DNA of 64,000 nucleotides from Pseudoips prasinana (Eukaryota > Arthropoda > Insecta > Lepidoptera > Nolidae). The position numbers and the translations under genes are program-made. Shown piece by piece: positions 42,001 through 53,106 of the stretch. The stretch is from the NCBI GenBank assembly GCA_951640165.1, contig OX621263.1:8500001-8564000 (forward strand), in the 5' to 3' direction. Each line of letters opens with the position of its first letter. The stretch's first letter is position 1. Below the pieces are notes generated by a model. It had not been told where the DNA came from, ran no database searches, and was given only the letters and a program-made list of their open reading frames with translations.

Positions 42001-44019
42001 ACGTATGCAATAAAAACTACTTACTAGATCTCGTTCAAACCAATTTTCGTTGGAAATTTACATGATAATGTACATCATATATTTTTTTTTTAGCTTTATT
42101 ACTCTCTTATTTTAGAAGTTAGGGGGGGACACTCATTTTACCACTTTGGTAGTCTCCCGCGCAAACTATTCAGTTAAGAACAAAATCATATTAGAAACCT
42201 CAATATAATTTTTGAAGACCTATCCATAGATACCCCACATGTATGGGTACAATGAAAAAATTTTTTTTGAGTTTCAGTTCTATGTATGGGTAAACCCCAA
42301 AATTATTGTTCTTTTTCTATTTTTGTGTGAAAATCTTAATGCGGTTCACAGAATACATCTACTTACCAAGTTTCAACAGAATAGCTCTTATAGTTTCGGA
42401 AAAAATGTGGCTGTGACATACGGACGGACAGACAGACAGACATGACGAATCTATAAGGGTTCCGTTTTTGCCATTTGGCTACGGTACCCTAAAAATTATA
42501 AGCTGAAACATCATATACCATAAACAGTTGTTAAAACTTAAGTAGATTATTTGCCCATCTGAATATGGTATCCAGATATAGAGAATAGCTGCCAACTCAA
42601 ATATCTAGATATGACAAAGCTATCTAAGATGCTGCAACCATCAATTCAATTTTTTTTTATTTGTAAAGCAACCTTTTTACATGGTAACTTAATCCTTGTG
42701 TCACAGAGTACTTTACAAACATATAATTGGTGGACACATCCAAGTACATCTAGACTCAGAACAACTAGTTATGGGTCACACAAATAGTTGTCCTGTGCAG
42801 AAATTTTACCCAGGATACAAAGCAACTTGCCTTGCCACTTTGTGTCCTAGGTTCAATTGCCCACACGCTACGGACACTCAAGGGGTCCATAGACCACACT
42901 TTAGGAAACTGTGAGTTACATATAAATTCAGGAAAGAGATCAATCTTAAAGGGCATTATTGTATAGGCTGAGTATGTGCAAAACAAATTTATAGTTTGGT
43001 ACTAAAATATAAACAAATAAAAAATTATTGTGCAATACATTGGGATGTCATTTAATATTTTCAATTTTTTTTTAACAACTGAATTATGCAACTATTTGCT
43101 AATCAAGTACCTAGGTTGTTTTATAGCAAATTGTACTTCACCTAATCCATTTTTATTATATTAAATTTTAAATGGCCACTGGGGCAGAAAGGTTCTTGAG
43201 TGCCGATCAGGCAACGGAAGATATAATAAGCTGATAGTGTGAGCTGACCCCCTACAAGATGGACCAACAATCTTGAACAGCAGCACAAGACCAACCATTG
43301 TGGAGATCTTGGCGGAAACATTTGTCCAGCAGGGACATCTTCCAGATGAAGGTGATGAAATCTTAACTTGCTCAACTTTTCTATTGTTTACATTTTAATA
43401 TATGTTATAGATTTTGGTAGAAATACAAAATTGTGTTTTCCACACTTTCATTCTGCCTTTCCAATGCCCTTAATATCTTAATTGATCACCTGTTTTAAAC
43501 CCCACCTATAGCCTAAGAATGTCACGACATTTAAACATTTGGTCAGTGTTATTTTACTGTTTACATTTTCTGTTAATTCACCAAGATTGGATTTGAACTG
43601 GACTTGAAATTAACATGGACCCAATTTCTAATACCGCGAAATCAATAATTTAATATTGCAGCAGCTGTAAATTAGTTTATTACAGAGAAGAACTCGCTTT
43701 AATTACCTACCTTGTTAGTCATGTTCCAGTTAAAACAGTAACCATAATTTATGACCGAAAGAAACAAACAACAAAACATCTATAAAAATCGAAGAAACAC
43801 CAATCTTACCGTAGTTTTACCACATCCCCTAGGTCCGATCATCAGAGCAGAATGAGATTCACCGTGTATTACCGTCCGTTTAAACAAATCGAAAACGTGA
43901 TCCCTTTCCTTGGCATGCCCTCGAAATGACACATTATCCTCCATTATTTTAAGCTTCAAATACTTCCTAATTAACTTAATTTGTACTGAGAGCATATCAT
44001 CGGTATTTAATCCACACAT
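33095..44019 (-). CDS. Orc4: Origin recognition complex subunit 4
   Basis: ORC4 is one of the AAA+ ATPase-fold subunits of the complex that marks replication origins and loads the MCM helicase. Exons in coding order (- strand): 44019-43810, 41310-41185, 40098-39876, 38115-37912, 35083-34860, 34178-33970 and 33371-33095. Borders are AG/GT and phases fit (0, 0, 1, 1, 0, 2), giving 490 residues against 436 in human. Motifs: [19 protein letters not shown] (Walker A, near residues 52-70); [27 protein letters not shown] (Walker B region, with E where human has D); [27 protein letters not shown], which matches the human segment holding the arginine finger; and a C-terminal winged-helix region with [10 protein letters not shown]. 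The extra length is mainly a basic stretch, [16 protein letters not shown], followed by an acidic linker at the exon 4/5 joint. Downstream of the stop, the last part of exon 7 and the 3' UTR are repeated in tandem (30489-33094). Confidence 0.95.
33455..33705 (+). repeat. 5S rRNA-derived SINE, copy 1 (Orc4 intron)
   Basis: It contains a GAGCAACTAGGCTAGCGGTCAG stretch (a degenerate internal 5S region), then a body with GCCATGACAGAGGTGTACTG and a GATAAGTATG tail. A better 5S match is in copy 3 (61238-61500). Confidence 0.6.
35690..36110 (-). pseudogene. LINE reverse transcriptase fragment in Orc4 intron
   Basis: On the - strand it reads [18 protein letters not shown], a stop, then [22 protein letters not shown] motifs 3 and 4 of a Jockey/CR1-group LINE. 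The catalytic YADD region is lost. In 36111-36780 there is an ATCA-repeat boundary followed by AT-rich DNA that I cannot assign. Confidence 0.7.
36785..36825. repeat. Perfect 18-base inverted repeat, 5-base spacer
   Basis: Arms 36785-36802 and 36808-36825. Confidence 0.85.
36976..37540 (-). repeat. Retroelement fragment in Orc4 intron
   Basis: It is collinear with 25830-26260. Open frames on the - strand (for example [18 protein letters not shown]) end at a strong GTAAGT, but the sequence is repeated and does not fit the Orc4 phase, so I treat it as repeat DNA. Confidence 0.55.
37547..37865 (+). mobile_element. Helitron-like non-autonomous element, complete
   Basis: It starts TCTATACATATAATAAAATC after A and ends GCGGGTAAAACCGCGGGG, then CACAGCTAG before T. 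It has a 3' hairpin, no terminal inverted repeats and no target duplication, all as expected for Helitrons. It is 319 bases long with no coding capacity. Confidence 0.8.
38600..38875 (+). repeat. 5S rRNA-derived SINE, copy 2 (Orc4 intron)
   Basis: It contains GGTAAGTGATTGCCGAGG, TTAAGCAACTAGGCTTGGGG and TCAGTCCATAGATGGGTGAC, matching the A-box/IE/C-box region of 5S rRNA in order, then the same body and GATAAGTAAGTAA tail as copies 1 and 3. Confidence 0.7.
38955..39870 (+). repeat. AGTGCGAGTCGGACTCG repeat with nested RTE fragment
   Basis: It starts GGCCAAGTGCGAGTCGGACT and ends with CGGACGGACAGACAGAC, AAGGGTTCCGTTTTTTGCC and GGCTACGGAACACTA. An RTE-like fragment (39053-39265, - strand, ATC-repeat tail) interrupts it. 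A second copy is at 41905-42495. Both lie in Orc4 introns. Confidence 0.65.
40548..40795 (+). repeat. RTE-like 3' end fragment in Orc4 intron
   Basis: GGAGGTGTGAAGTCAGCCCG, then GAGTACTATGACCATCG and GTCCAGCAGTGGACGTCTT, with an ATGATGATG tail; same family as 205-461. The upstream neighbour 40137-40520 is a copy of repeat R370. Confidence 0.65.
41340..41880 (+). repeat. LINE ORF2 tail fragment split by a short insertion
   Basis: The + strand reads [18 protein letters not shown] and [13 protein letters not shown] (Jockey-group C-terminus), then resumes near 41815 with [16 protein letters not shown]. The 330 or so bases between are flanked by GCAAATGCA on both sides, a target duplication. A diverged duplicate of the first part lies at 42489-42650. 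Confidence 0.65.
43190..43350 (+). repeat. RTE-like 3' end fragment
   Basis: A degenerate copy of the RTE C-terminus (CCCCTACAAGATGGACCAAC, then TTTGTCCAGCAG), inside the first Orc4 intron. Confidence 0.5.
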
Positions 44020-44086
44020 CTTGAGATTTTTGATAAAGGTAATGAAATGAAAATTGCAAATGTAAACAAAAATATTCGATCACCTG

Positions 44087-44095
44087 TTTCCCGCC
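44087..44095. promoter_or_regulatory. E2F-type site upstream of Orc4
   Basis: TTTCCCGCC lies 68 bases upstream of the Orc4 start codon, inside the likely promoter or 5' UTR. It matches the E2F/DP consensus TTTSSCGC. Replication-licensing genes are classic E2F targets in animals, so the match is plausible, but it rests on one short motif. No obvious TATA box is seen in this stretch, as usual for such genes. Confidence 0.5.
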
Positions 44096-44109
44096 TTTTT
44101 AACGTGTGT

Positions 44110-47100
44110 CATTCGCAAATGAGTCAATTGGTCAAACTGACATTAAATTGAACGAGTTACTCTGTACCTATAGTGTTGCACTGAATGTAAATTAATTTGT
44201 ATTAAATTTGATTTTAGTCAAATTAATTTTAATATGCAACGAATGTTAAAAACATATTGATTTAAATAGTAAATTAAATTAATTGAAAACAAATGCAAGC
44301 ATTAAAGGACGATACATGAACGGCATACCCCATTGCGCATGTGTTGATTTGACATCTGCGCAAAACATTCACCGCCAAATCGATAAATTCAGTGTAACAC
44401 ATGAGATTGCTACCTGTCTTATGATATTGTTATTAATAATATCATCCCTATTTCTGATTCCGTAGAAGTAATACGTAATGATAAAATCCGAAAGAACATA
44501 GTAACTTAAATAATTAAATGATTAAGAAGCAATATTTATATAAATATTTAAAAATAAAAGCAATAACAATTTTTTCAACTGTTCAGGTTCAGAATCAAGT
44601 TTCAACTGCTTAATACAATTTCATACGTGATACAAACGAACTTAATAAGTACCAATGAATACTTATTTTTATCTGGAGATTCATAGTCTCATGTATACAT
44701 CACCTTGATCTTCACGCGGCTTCTCTTTCTATCATTTCCTAAAGTGGATGTTCTGTCCTTTTCCTGACCTTAAACTCTGCAGATTTCATTGTGTCCCATA
44801 TGAGACACATTTTATGAGTGGAAATTAATACATAATTTTAACGTTACTAGACTATTTCTAATAACAGTTAGTTAAAATGACAATAATACCATCAACCGTA
44901 ATTCCTTTATATCAATATCAAGTTTAATTTCTATATTTCTTTCCACCTTTACCGTGTGTTATAGTTGGCGTGATATATTCGGACAGAATTGCAAAAATGT
45001 CTAATAAAGATTTATTTTCAGTTTCATATTTATGTGTAAGATTATAGTGATGTGTGCCGTTGTTAGTAACTAAAGAACTGATAACGATGAGTGATTTACA
45101 GTGCATCAGGTTTTAAATAGTTCAATTATATTTATCGCAAATTTTGCACACGACACGAGCCCTAAATAATCACAATGTAATTTGTATAATATATTTCTTA
45201 TAATTAGAGAACAGCAGTGTCGCACGCTTTGGATGTTCTTAGCAGAGAAAAAATATAGGACGCAAAATAGCTTAATGCTTCAAAATTGTAAGTGTTATAG
45301 TATTGTACCTATTGTTTTGCATTTTGCTTTTATATGACAGTTATTATTAATTAATTAGTTTCATATTAAATCGTAAAATAATATAGTAATATAATTTTAG
45401 GTGAAAAATGCCGAAGTTATTTTTTTACATGTTAAAACAAATGTCAAACATATTAAAGGGTTTCGCTGCCATAATGATTGCTCAAGTTAACCTTTCCGTT
45501 TAATTTACTATGATTATTTCAAAGTAAAATTTAATTAAATATTATATTGGTCACATCAAGTTACCGCAGTTTAACCTATGATTATTTTAGCCTTGAAGTT
45601 TAGCCTTCATAAGTATATGTTTGGTTGCTGTGTATTAAATGCCTGAAAACTAATTACGCTCTCAAGGTTAATTGCTAATTAATAAATAAGTTCCCGTGCA
45701 CGTTCCTTGCAAGTATGCGAAACAGTTTAGTAGATGATTAATGACTCTCGCTCCATATAAACATTGATGATCACTTGGAGTAAAATATATACAGTTTTAG
45801 AAAAGTTGTTGATACGATCTGAGTTTGAACTTTAAAATACCAAAGTTCAGTAATTATAAATTACTAAACTTCAGTATTTTTTTTTGTATAATACTTAATA
45901 AAACAAAAATATGTTTCTGCCCTATATTTCATTAATTGCTGGTCTCATTGGTGAAGCTGAATCTGATCTTTATTTTTCTTAGCGGACTGTGACAGTAGGT
46001 ACTTTTTATTACTGTACGGGCAATTTAAAAAAAGAAATCAAATCTAGGGTGTAATATTAAAATAATCTGGTATACCTATACATATGTATTATGATTTATT
46101 ATGAGCATCAATTAAGTGCTTTTTGCTCAAATTTTAGGTGAGAAACCATGACATCTATTATTTCGTAGTTGGAAGTAACTTTGCTGATATATTTAATCAA
46201 ACTTGCTTGTATGAGCAATTTTGATGTAAAAGAACAAGCTGCACATTAATATAATTTATACACGGATGTAATACAAATTTATTCGAAAAAATAATTGATA
46301 GGCTTTTCTGAAAAAATACATGTTACTTGGATATAATTTCAATACATCAAGTAGGTACCTATTTAGTTCAAAACCAATTATTGTTAAAAAATAAAATGAG
46401 AAAAGTATAAAGCTGACCCGGTAAATTTTAAACACATCATAAAATTAATACAAATCTTTAATACGGTCAATAAAATCGATTATATATGGAGATTGTGTAG
46501 AACTTCATTCGATCATAGTTGTCAAAATTCGTTCATTCTTTAATTATAATTCCACAAAATTACATCGACATTTGTATCTGTCGCTTCTATTTGTATCTTT
46601 TTTGTTTGTAGCGAATTAGAAAAGGATAGCCATTATATAAAAATCTGTATACGATTTCTACATTTGTCTGGGTTTTTAAAAATTGTAGGTTTGTCGCGCA
46701 AAGTGTTTATTATTTTATTTTGGATTAAAATTAAGAAATATATTGTGCTTTCAAACGTAAATTGGCTAATAATTATCGCAGCTCATGGAAACATATTACT
46801 GTTATTAGATTGTATTCGAAACGTGAGTATTTTCCATTTAATATATTGATTAGAAAATTATCAGTACCGATTGTTTGGTGTGTATAATTAAAACTAACAT
46901 AAATTGTTTACATGTGTTATTATTATCCGTTATCTGGGGAATGCATTGTATAATATAATATCTTAGTTATGTGTAATAAGAGTTAATTTAGCTGCCTTAC
47001 GATTGCTACCGTGTGTATTCCTTTGTCATTCGGGACGTATTTATTTACAAGTTTCGTTACCTATTTACCACAGTTTATTGCTTAGATACCGTATTTCTAT

Positions 47101-47208
47101 ACGTAATTATGTAGATATTTAAATGTAAGTATGTAGTTATACAAATTATTGCTTTATACTACAATTGTATAGCTTTGTAGTCTAGAAACAAGGTGTTTCC
47201 TTTATCTA

Positions 47209-47210
<2 letters not shown>
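44110..47210. other. AT-rich DNA upstream of Orc4, no gene seen
   Basis: I find no coding region with family-like composition, no RNA gene and only weak repeats. Open frames are 60 or so codons and look random. A divergent promoter cannot be excluded. Confidence 0.5.

Positions 47211-47211
<1 letters not shown>

Positions 47212-47269
<58 letters not shown>
47212..47269. repeat. (TA)n microsatellite
   Basis: An uninterrupted TA repeat of about 29 units. The flanking 47270-48420 is AT-rich with no gene seen apart from a small 5S-SINE tail at about 47770-47845. Confidence 0.95.
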
Positions 47270-47274
<5 letters not shown>

Positions 47275-48426
47275 TATTGCATTCTATTGGAAATGGTTAG
47301 AGTATGGTGAAGTAGCACTTGGCTAGTCTTGTATTTTTTTTTAATAATAATCATAATTCTTTATTAGCACAGTAATTCAGAGACAATTTCTTTTTATTTT
47401 TTATAATTGAATTATTTGTGCTTATTAAAATCCGGGCCTGTGCACAAATATTTACTATTCTATATTGCAGTGCTATGTATAAAATATATTTGTAGGAAAA
47501 ATTTACACAAATTCTTCTACAATACAAAATCAAAACTGTTGCTTAGATTGCTTTACTATACATCACCATAAAAACATAGATTGTATTAACATTTCATCTC
47601 AATCACTTCATTATTTGGGGTCCGTAGGGAACATAAATAGTGGAGGCAGAGAGAGTAGAAGAGGAGCAGGAGAGAGAGTATTTAAGGAGCAATATCAACC
47701 CACTGACACTTGTACTTGATAAAACCACAAAGTACAAATTTAATCTCAGCAATAGTAATAAATGATACCATAAAAAAGTCAGCGGCCTATGGGGTGGTTT
47801 GAACAAGTCTGACACCAGGGTAACAACTACCTATATGAGAAGTGAATTTCCGTGCATTCATACTTTCTGTTTTCTGAATCTTCAGAAAACTTACTTATCC
47901 TTCAGTAGACTAGCCTAGATATGCCTAGCCATGAGGCTAGAGTGCCTGCCATGATGGTAACAACTAGCCCCATATTCTGTTGTCTCTTCTTATCCTTATT
48001 TATTTAAAGACATTCCAGTCTAGAAATAGAACTCAAATATGTTTAAAAATACAATTTTTTTCGTGTTAATTTATTTTATGTATTAACTTTAGCTTTACCC
48101 ACAGCTTGTGTATACAATATATATCTTATGAATAAGTTTTGAACAAATTAGATTTACGCACTAGCCAATTACAGGTTAACCAACATTCTCCAAATTTAGA
48201 TGAATAAGCGGTACTTGAGATTATTTAGGCTACAGAAGAGTGAAATACCTATGATGGGTTAACAGTCGTTTTGAGTGACTTGAAGAGCCCATTGCAAATA
48301 TCAAATCCACAATTCAAAATATTATTTAAATTTGTGGATGGATATTTTTATTTAAAAACATCATGCCCACATTAAGTATATCTCTCGTGTTTCTTTATAC
48401 TTTACAAACATAATTGACAGACATAA

Positions 48427-48486
48427 ATTCAGGGAAGCTTGTGTCCGACTCAACACTGGGTTAGTCGGACACAAGCTTCCCTGAAT
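48427..48486. repeat. Perfect 24-base inverted repeat, 12-base spacer
   Basis: Arms 48427-48450 and 48463-48486 are exact reverse complements. Flanking sequence resembles the SINE family of 15640-15850. Confidence 0.88.
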
Positions 48487-48719
48487 CAGTTGTCTTTTAT
48501 GACACCCATGAGGATGGTATGGGTGGCCCTGTAATTTTTTTGTAGGCTGCAAGCCACACAGTTAATATTTTCCTGTAATTATGCCATTTATCAGGTCCAA
48601 GTTATCAGTAGCATAATAAATAAATAAATAGAATAGCCCTTATTTACAGATAGTAAGAAGATTATAATAGCAGTCATTGAATTTATATTTATTTTTAATT
48701 TACTATATATTACTTTTTC

Positions 48720-48950
48720 TGCGTGCCTTTTGGCGAAGGCCTCTTCCCACTCTCTCCATTGGAATCTGTCGTTCGCTACCCTCATCCAGAGTGGCCTAAT
48801 GTAGCTTTGAGTTCATCCTCCCATCTCAAAACTTGTTGTCCTCGGTTTCAACAGCCGTCCCTGGGGTACCACACTGTCACTTTCTTGTTCCTGTCCACAC
48901 TGCATCTCAATATATCTTAATTTTTGTGGTAATGAGTTTCGTGGGCACTT
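48720..48950 (-). repeat. RTE-type LINE fragment
   Basis: On the - strand it reads RFQWREWEEAFAKRHAEK and neighbouring frames, in the manner of RTE ORF2 C-terminal remnants, with stops. In 48951-49850 I see nothing further. Confidence 0.4.
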
Positions 48951-49854
48951 CAAAATAAATATTGTAACGTAACTCGGCTGAGACGTACAAGATAAGGCTT
49001 GGGCACCATCCAATAGATGTACGGGTAACATGACTTAAACGGCGAGTGATTCTGAAGCTAGACAAAATCTAGTTGCTAAATATGAGAAGATATTCCTGAT
49101 GGGGGATATGCTCGGAAAGACAACGGACACTCAATCAATTTGCTTATAGTCTGTGACTGATCACAAATAATACAAAAAACAAAAACAATTTTGTTTTGTT
49201 GGTCAATACAAATGAGTAGGTCAGTTACTTTAGTTTTTAATCTAAGGTCCTCATTCAGAGTTCTGTCTCTTAGTTCCACTCCTGACATGCGATCAGTGGC
49301 ATGCTATGATCTAATTATTAGGCATGTCTGACATGAGAAAATACTCCTTAGAAAAAGCATTTATTGAATTTATTAAACAGTTGGTAAGAAAGTCCTATTT
49401 TCATGACATTCCATATAATTGATTTACAATTTATAGTCCTAGTAAATGCAAACATGTGACAGTGAAATTTCTACCCTATTTTTAACTGTAGAGAGTTCAA
49501 AATTGTTAGGATATTTGCCCTGGTTTAATCTTTATGGAAAATATGATGATGTTCCAGATTGGTTACATACTAATACTGTACATTGTTATATTTAATTGAA
49601 TAATTGGCATTGGTAGGTATTAGTTACTGCATTACCAATATATGAATAAAAATATTTCCATACAAGTCTCTTGGGGCGATAATGAAATTGATATTTTAAT
49701 AATGAAGTTTAAAAAGATATATAATGTATGTATGTATAGTATATTATTATTAGTATTTATACAAATATAAGTAAATATTTATGAAGCTTGTACATATGTA
49801 ATGTATGTATTTAATAACGTTAAACATTTAATACACACGATAGTACACTTCCAA

Positions 49855-50040
49855 CTACCGCCTTTTCCATCTTAATTCTTCTTGTCCACCCAACGGTTGT
49901 CTGGAAGAGATTGCTACAAAGCGATAAGACCGCCGATTGTACCTATATTTTCTTTATTAAGATATTATGTATTGTGTTTTCTGGTGCAATAAAGTGTACT
50001 CTATCTATCTGTCTATATAGTTCAATTACATTGTTATCTA
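49855..50040 (+). repeat. LINE 3' UTR-like fragment
   Basis: TTGTCTGGAAGAGATTGC, AGCGATAAGACCGCC and GTGCAATAAAGTGTAC in this order resemble the 3' ends of common lepidopteran CR1-like LINEs. A shorter piece lies at about 51555-51600. Confidence 0.4.
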
Positions 50041-50559
50041 CTCTCCTCAATTTTGTAATGGGATCAGCTCCTTTTCTAACCATTGAAATCTACTTGAATT
50101 TATAATGATAATAAATATTTTGATGCCATCTGATCCCAAACTAGATAAGAGTCTGTCCTATGGCAACCTGACGTTTGATAAACATACATACATAATATAG
50201 AGTTAAATTACACCCAGACATTATTACTTACTTATTATTATAAATAAGAATTACAGTGGATACATACCTAAAGGTAAATAAATATATATTAACTTCTATG
50301 TTTACTTTGGTATACAGTATTATCCTACCTTCTAGAATAAAAATAGATATTATTTATGTATGAATTTTCCTAGTCTTCTTCAAGGTTCATTGAACCCTTA
50401 GAATACGTCCGACTGCTAGTCATTTTGCTCCAAATCTACTAGACCTGTTTATATTCATATTGTTATAAACTAAATTATTCTAAATTATTTTATTCTAATT
50501 ATTTTACTACTATTTATTATCTTAACTAAATTATTTTTAATTATTATTGAACCGCTGAA

Positions 50560-50655
50560 TGCGGGCAGCGCAGGACCGGCTATTGTGGAGATCCTTGGGG
50601 GAGGCCTTTGTCCAGCAGTGGACGTCTTTCGGCTGATATGATGATGATGATGAAA
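50560..50655 (+). repeat. RTE LINE 3' end with ATG-repeat tail
   Basis: GCAGGACCGGCTATTGTGG, then GGGGGAGGCCTTTGTCCAGC and a GATGATGATGATG tail; the closest relative is 30058-30218. Confidence 0.65.
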
Positions 50656-50808
50656 TTATTCTTAAGTACATATGTAAGGTAATCTTTGTGTGTGGCTGAC
50701 GGCAAATCTTCACCACCCCATCACATCCAGTGGGGGCTTAGAAGTCATTCACCCCAGGGAAATATCTCTCAGTAAACTGGCAGCAGCGTATTCACCTTTT
50801 ATAAAATA

Positions 50809-51129
50809 CTAGCTGTGCCCCGCGGTTTTACCCGCGTTAAACTTTATAAATTAACACAGCTTCTCCCCCGTAGGTGATAGCGGGATAATATGTAGCCTAT
50901 ATGTTGACCCGACCTCTTAGTAATATTTATGCAAAATTTGAAGTAAATCCATGCAGTACTTTTTGAGTTTAGCGCGGACATACATACAGACAAACAGACA
51001 CACAGACAAAAATTCTAAAAACTATATTTTTAGTTTCGATATCGATTGAAAATCACGCCCCAAGTATCTTTTAAAAAAAATATTCATAGTACAGTTTCGA
51101 CTTTCCTACGATTTTATTATATGTATAGA
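50809..51129 (-). mobile_element. Helitron-like non-autonomous element, complete
   Basis: CTAG and the GCCCCGCGGTTTTACCCGCG hairpin at the left and TTATATGTATAGA at the right, flanked by A and T. It is the same family and length class as 29392-29704 and 37547-37865. Confidence 0.75.
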
Positions 51130-51884
51130 TGTATAGATTGTATTAAGCCTTATGTTTTGTAGTCTTAATATCTTGAATTCAAAAAAAATATAGCATCTCT
51201 CTGTGTGCTAGCTAAGAGCATCATACTCCCGTCTGCCAAGCGTAGCGATTATGGCATATGCCTCCAAATTATGGATAGAACTCCATTGTGGAAATGTTTG
51301 GGGAGGTATTTGCCCAGATGTGGACATCATTCGGCTGTCATGATGAATGCAATTGCGAGTGGGACTCGCATACAAATTGAGTCCGACTCGCAATTACAAT
51401 TGGCCGGATTTTGTTATTTTAATAATTTTAAATAGTTAAATATTTCGAAACTAATTTTATATACTAACAGTAGGCTCTTTGAGCTGAGTGAGTTCCGATG
51501 GGTACTGTCGAAGTACACTGACTTGCGCCAGTCTATTTATGTCCATTCCATGGTTGTCTGAAAGAGATCACATGTTATTTATAAAGCCCATGTGATGTAA
51601 TTATTATAAAAATTATAAAAAAAAACATCCTACCCTATAGTTATGTCAATCGTATAGTCACCATATTTAGATTCTGCACAATTTATAATGACTCCGTAAA
51701 TAGACATACATACATAACAGACAACCGATCGAGCATATATTGTGTTTGCCTACTAAATAATTACTCTAAGTGGAGCAAATCCCGTGTTCATGCCCGCTTG
51801 AGTATGTTTCGCCGGACCGTCTCAACTGGGTCGTGTTGAAACCGGTAGTAGATGAACCCACTGAGTTTGTTTCGCTGGGTCTTC

Positions 51885-52245
51885 TCAGTTGGGGCGCATT
51901 GGATCCGGTGGGAGTATTAAAGCGCGACCGTCGTTATTAACACAAGGTCCGCCATAATAATAAATAATTCAAACAATATGTAGTAAAATATAGCTAAAAC
52001 TATAAATTTTGATCATTTAACTTAAACATAATCTCTTTGACAATAACTTAATACAAGCTAGCTAAATATAATTGCTATTATAAAATAAATTTTATAAATG
52101 TTTTCATACAATCCGTGTACCTTAATATCTATGGAACTAGAAATAATAATGTATACAACTATATTACTACAAACATATTCTGACTATTTACAAGCGCTGT
52201 TTTAAAGTCTACGTGAATAAAAACCTTTTTTATTTTATTTATTTA
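51885..52245 (+). repeat. Interspersed repeat R370, + copy
   Basis: It is collinear with 40137-40520 and, inverted, with 10835-11175. Just upstream (51790-51885) two related GTTTCGC...TCTCA motifs suggest a longer element. In 52246-53100 there is a Helitron-like remnant (52435-52610) and a GGATCCGG-rich stretch (52890-52985). Confidence 0.6.
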
Positions 52246-53106
52246 TTTTATTAAATACAGAATATCTCAAATATTTTGTCTCTTGTCGCAAACTTTTAAA
52301 ACTTTTTATCGTAATAAACCTTACATATTTCCATAATAACTTGCATCACTTATCCCCTATTATAATTTTACACCTTTTAGGCTAAAACTTTTATAAACTT
52401 TGAATGTCATATTTATTTTATTAATATCGAACCAACAGCCTAAAAATAAATTTCAAGCTTTGGCTTCCGCATTAAAAAGTAGCCCAAGTCCCTTCTCAGA
52501 CTCTAGACTATCTGTGTACCAAATTTCATATAAATCGGTTCAGTAGTTATGGCGTGAAAGTACGACAGACAGACAGAGTTACTTTCCCATTTATAATATT
52601 AGTAAGTATTTGACACTGGCAAATACTCCCAACGAATGAGTCTATTAAAAAAAAAGTAAAGAGTCAACGACCTAATAATAAATATAGACATTACAATTGT
52701 GAAAGGTTATCTAGGCCTTAGATAACCTTGTAGTCTTGTAACCCATTTATTTTAATCTATAATATGGCCTACTAATTACCATTATTATTAACGCCAGTAA
52801 TAAATAGACCGAGGTCGATAATTTCGGAATCCAAGAAAAAATAATAGACGAAACCCTTTAAAAAGGAAATTTTTAATTTTTTGTAGGAAAAACGGATCCG
52901 GTAATCCGGCGGATCCGGCATCATTTAATGTTTACCGGATCCGGTACCAATATACCGGATCCGAAGATCGGATCCGGTGCTAGCAGTTTGTGTGAAAATA
53001 ATATAGCTGTTGCATGAGTAGGTACCTACTTTAAATGCGTTGTGCGTAGTGTTCGGCGCGATAATTTTTGCCATTCATTCGTTCGACAGATTCATCAAAT
53101 CATAAT

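Noticed and set aside
44283..44465. 60-codon frame divergent from Orc4
   Set aside because: It is short, AT-rich, without family likeness and of a length expected by chance.
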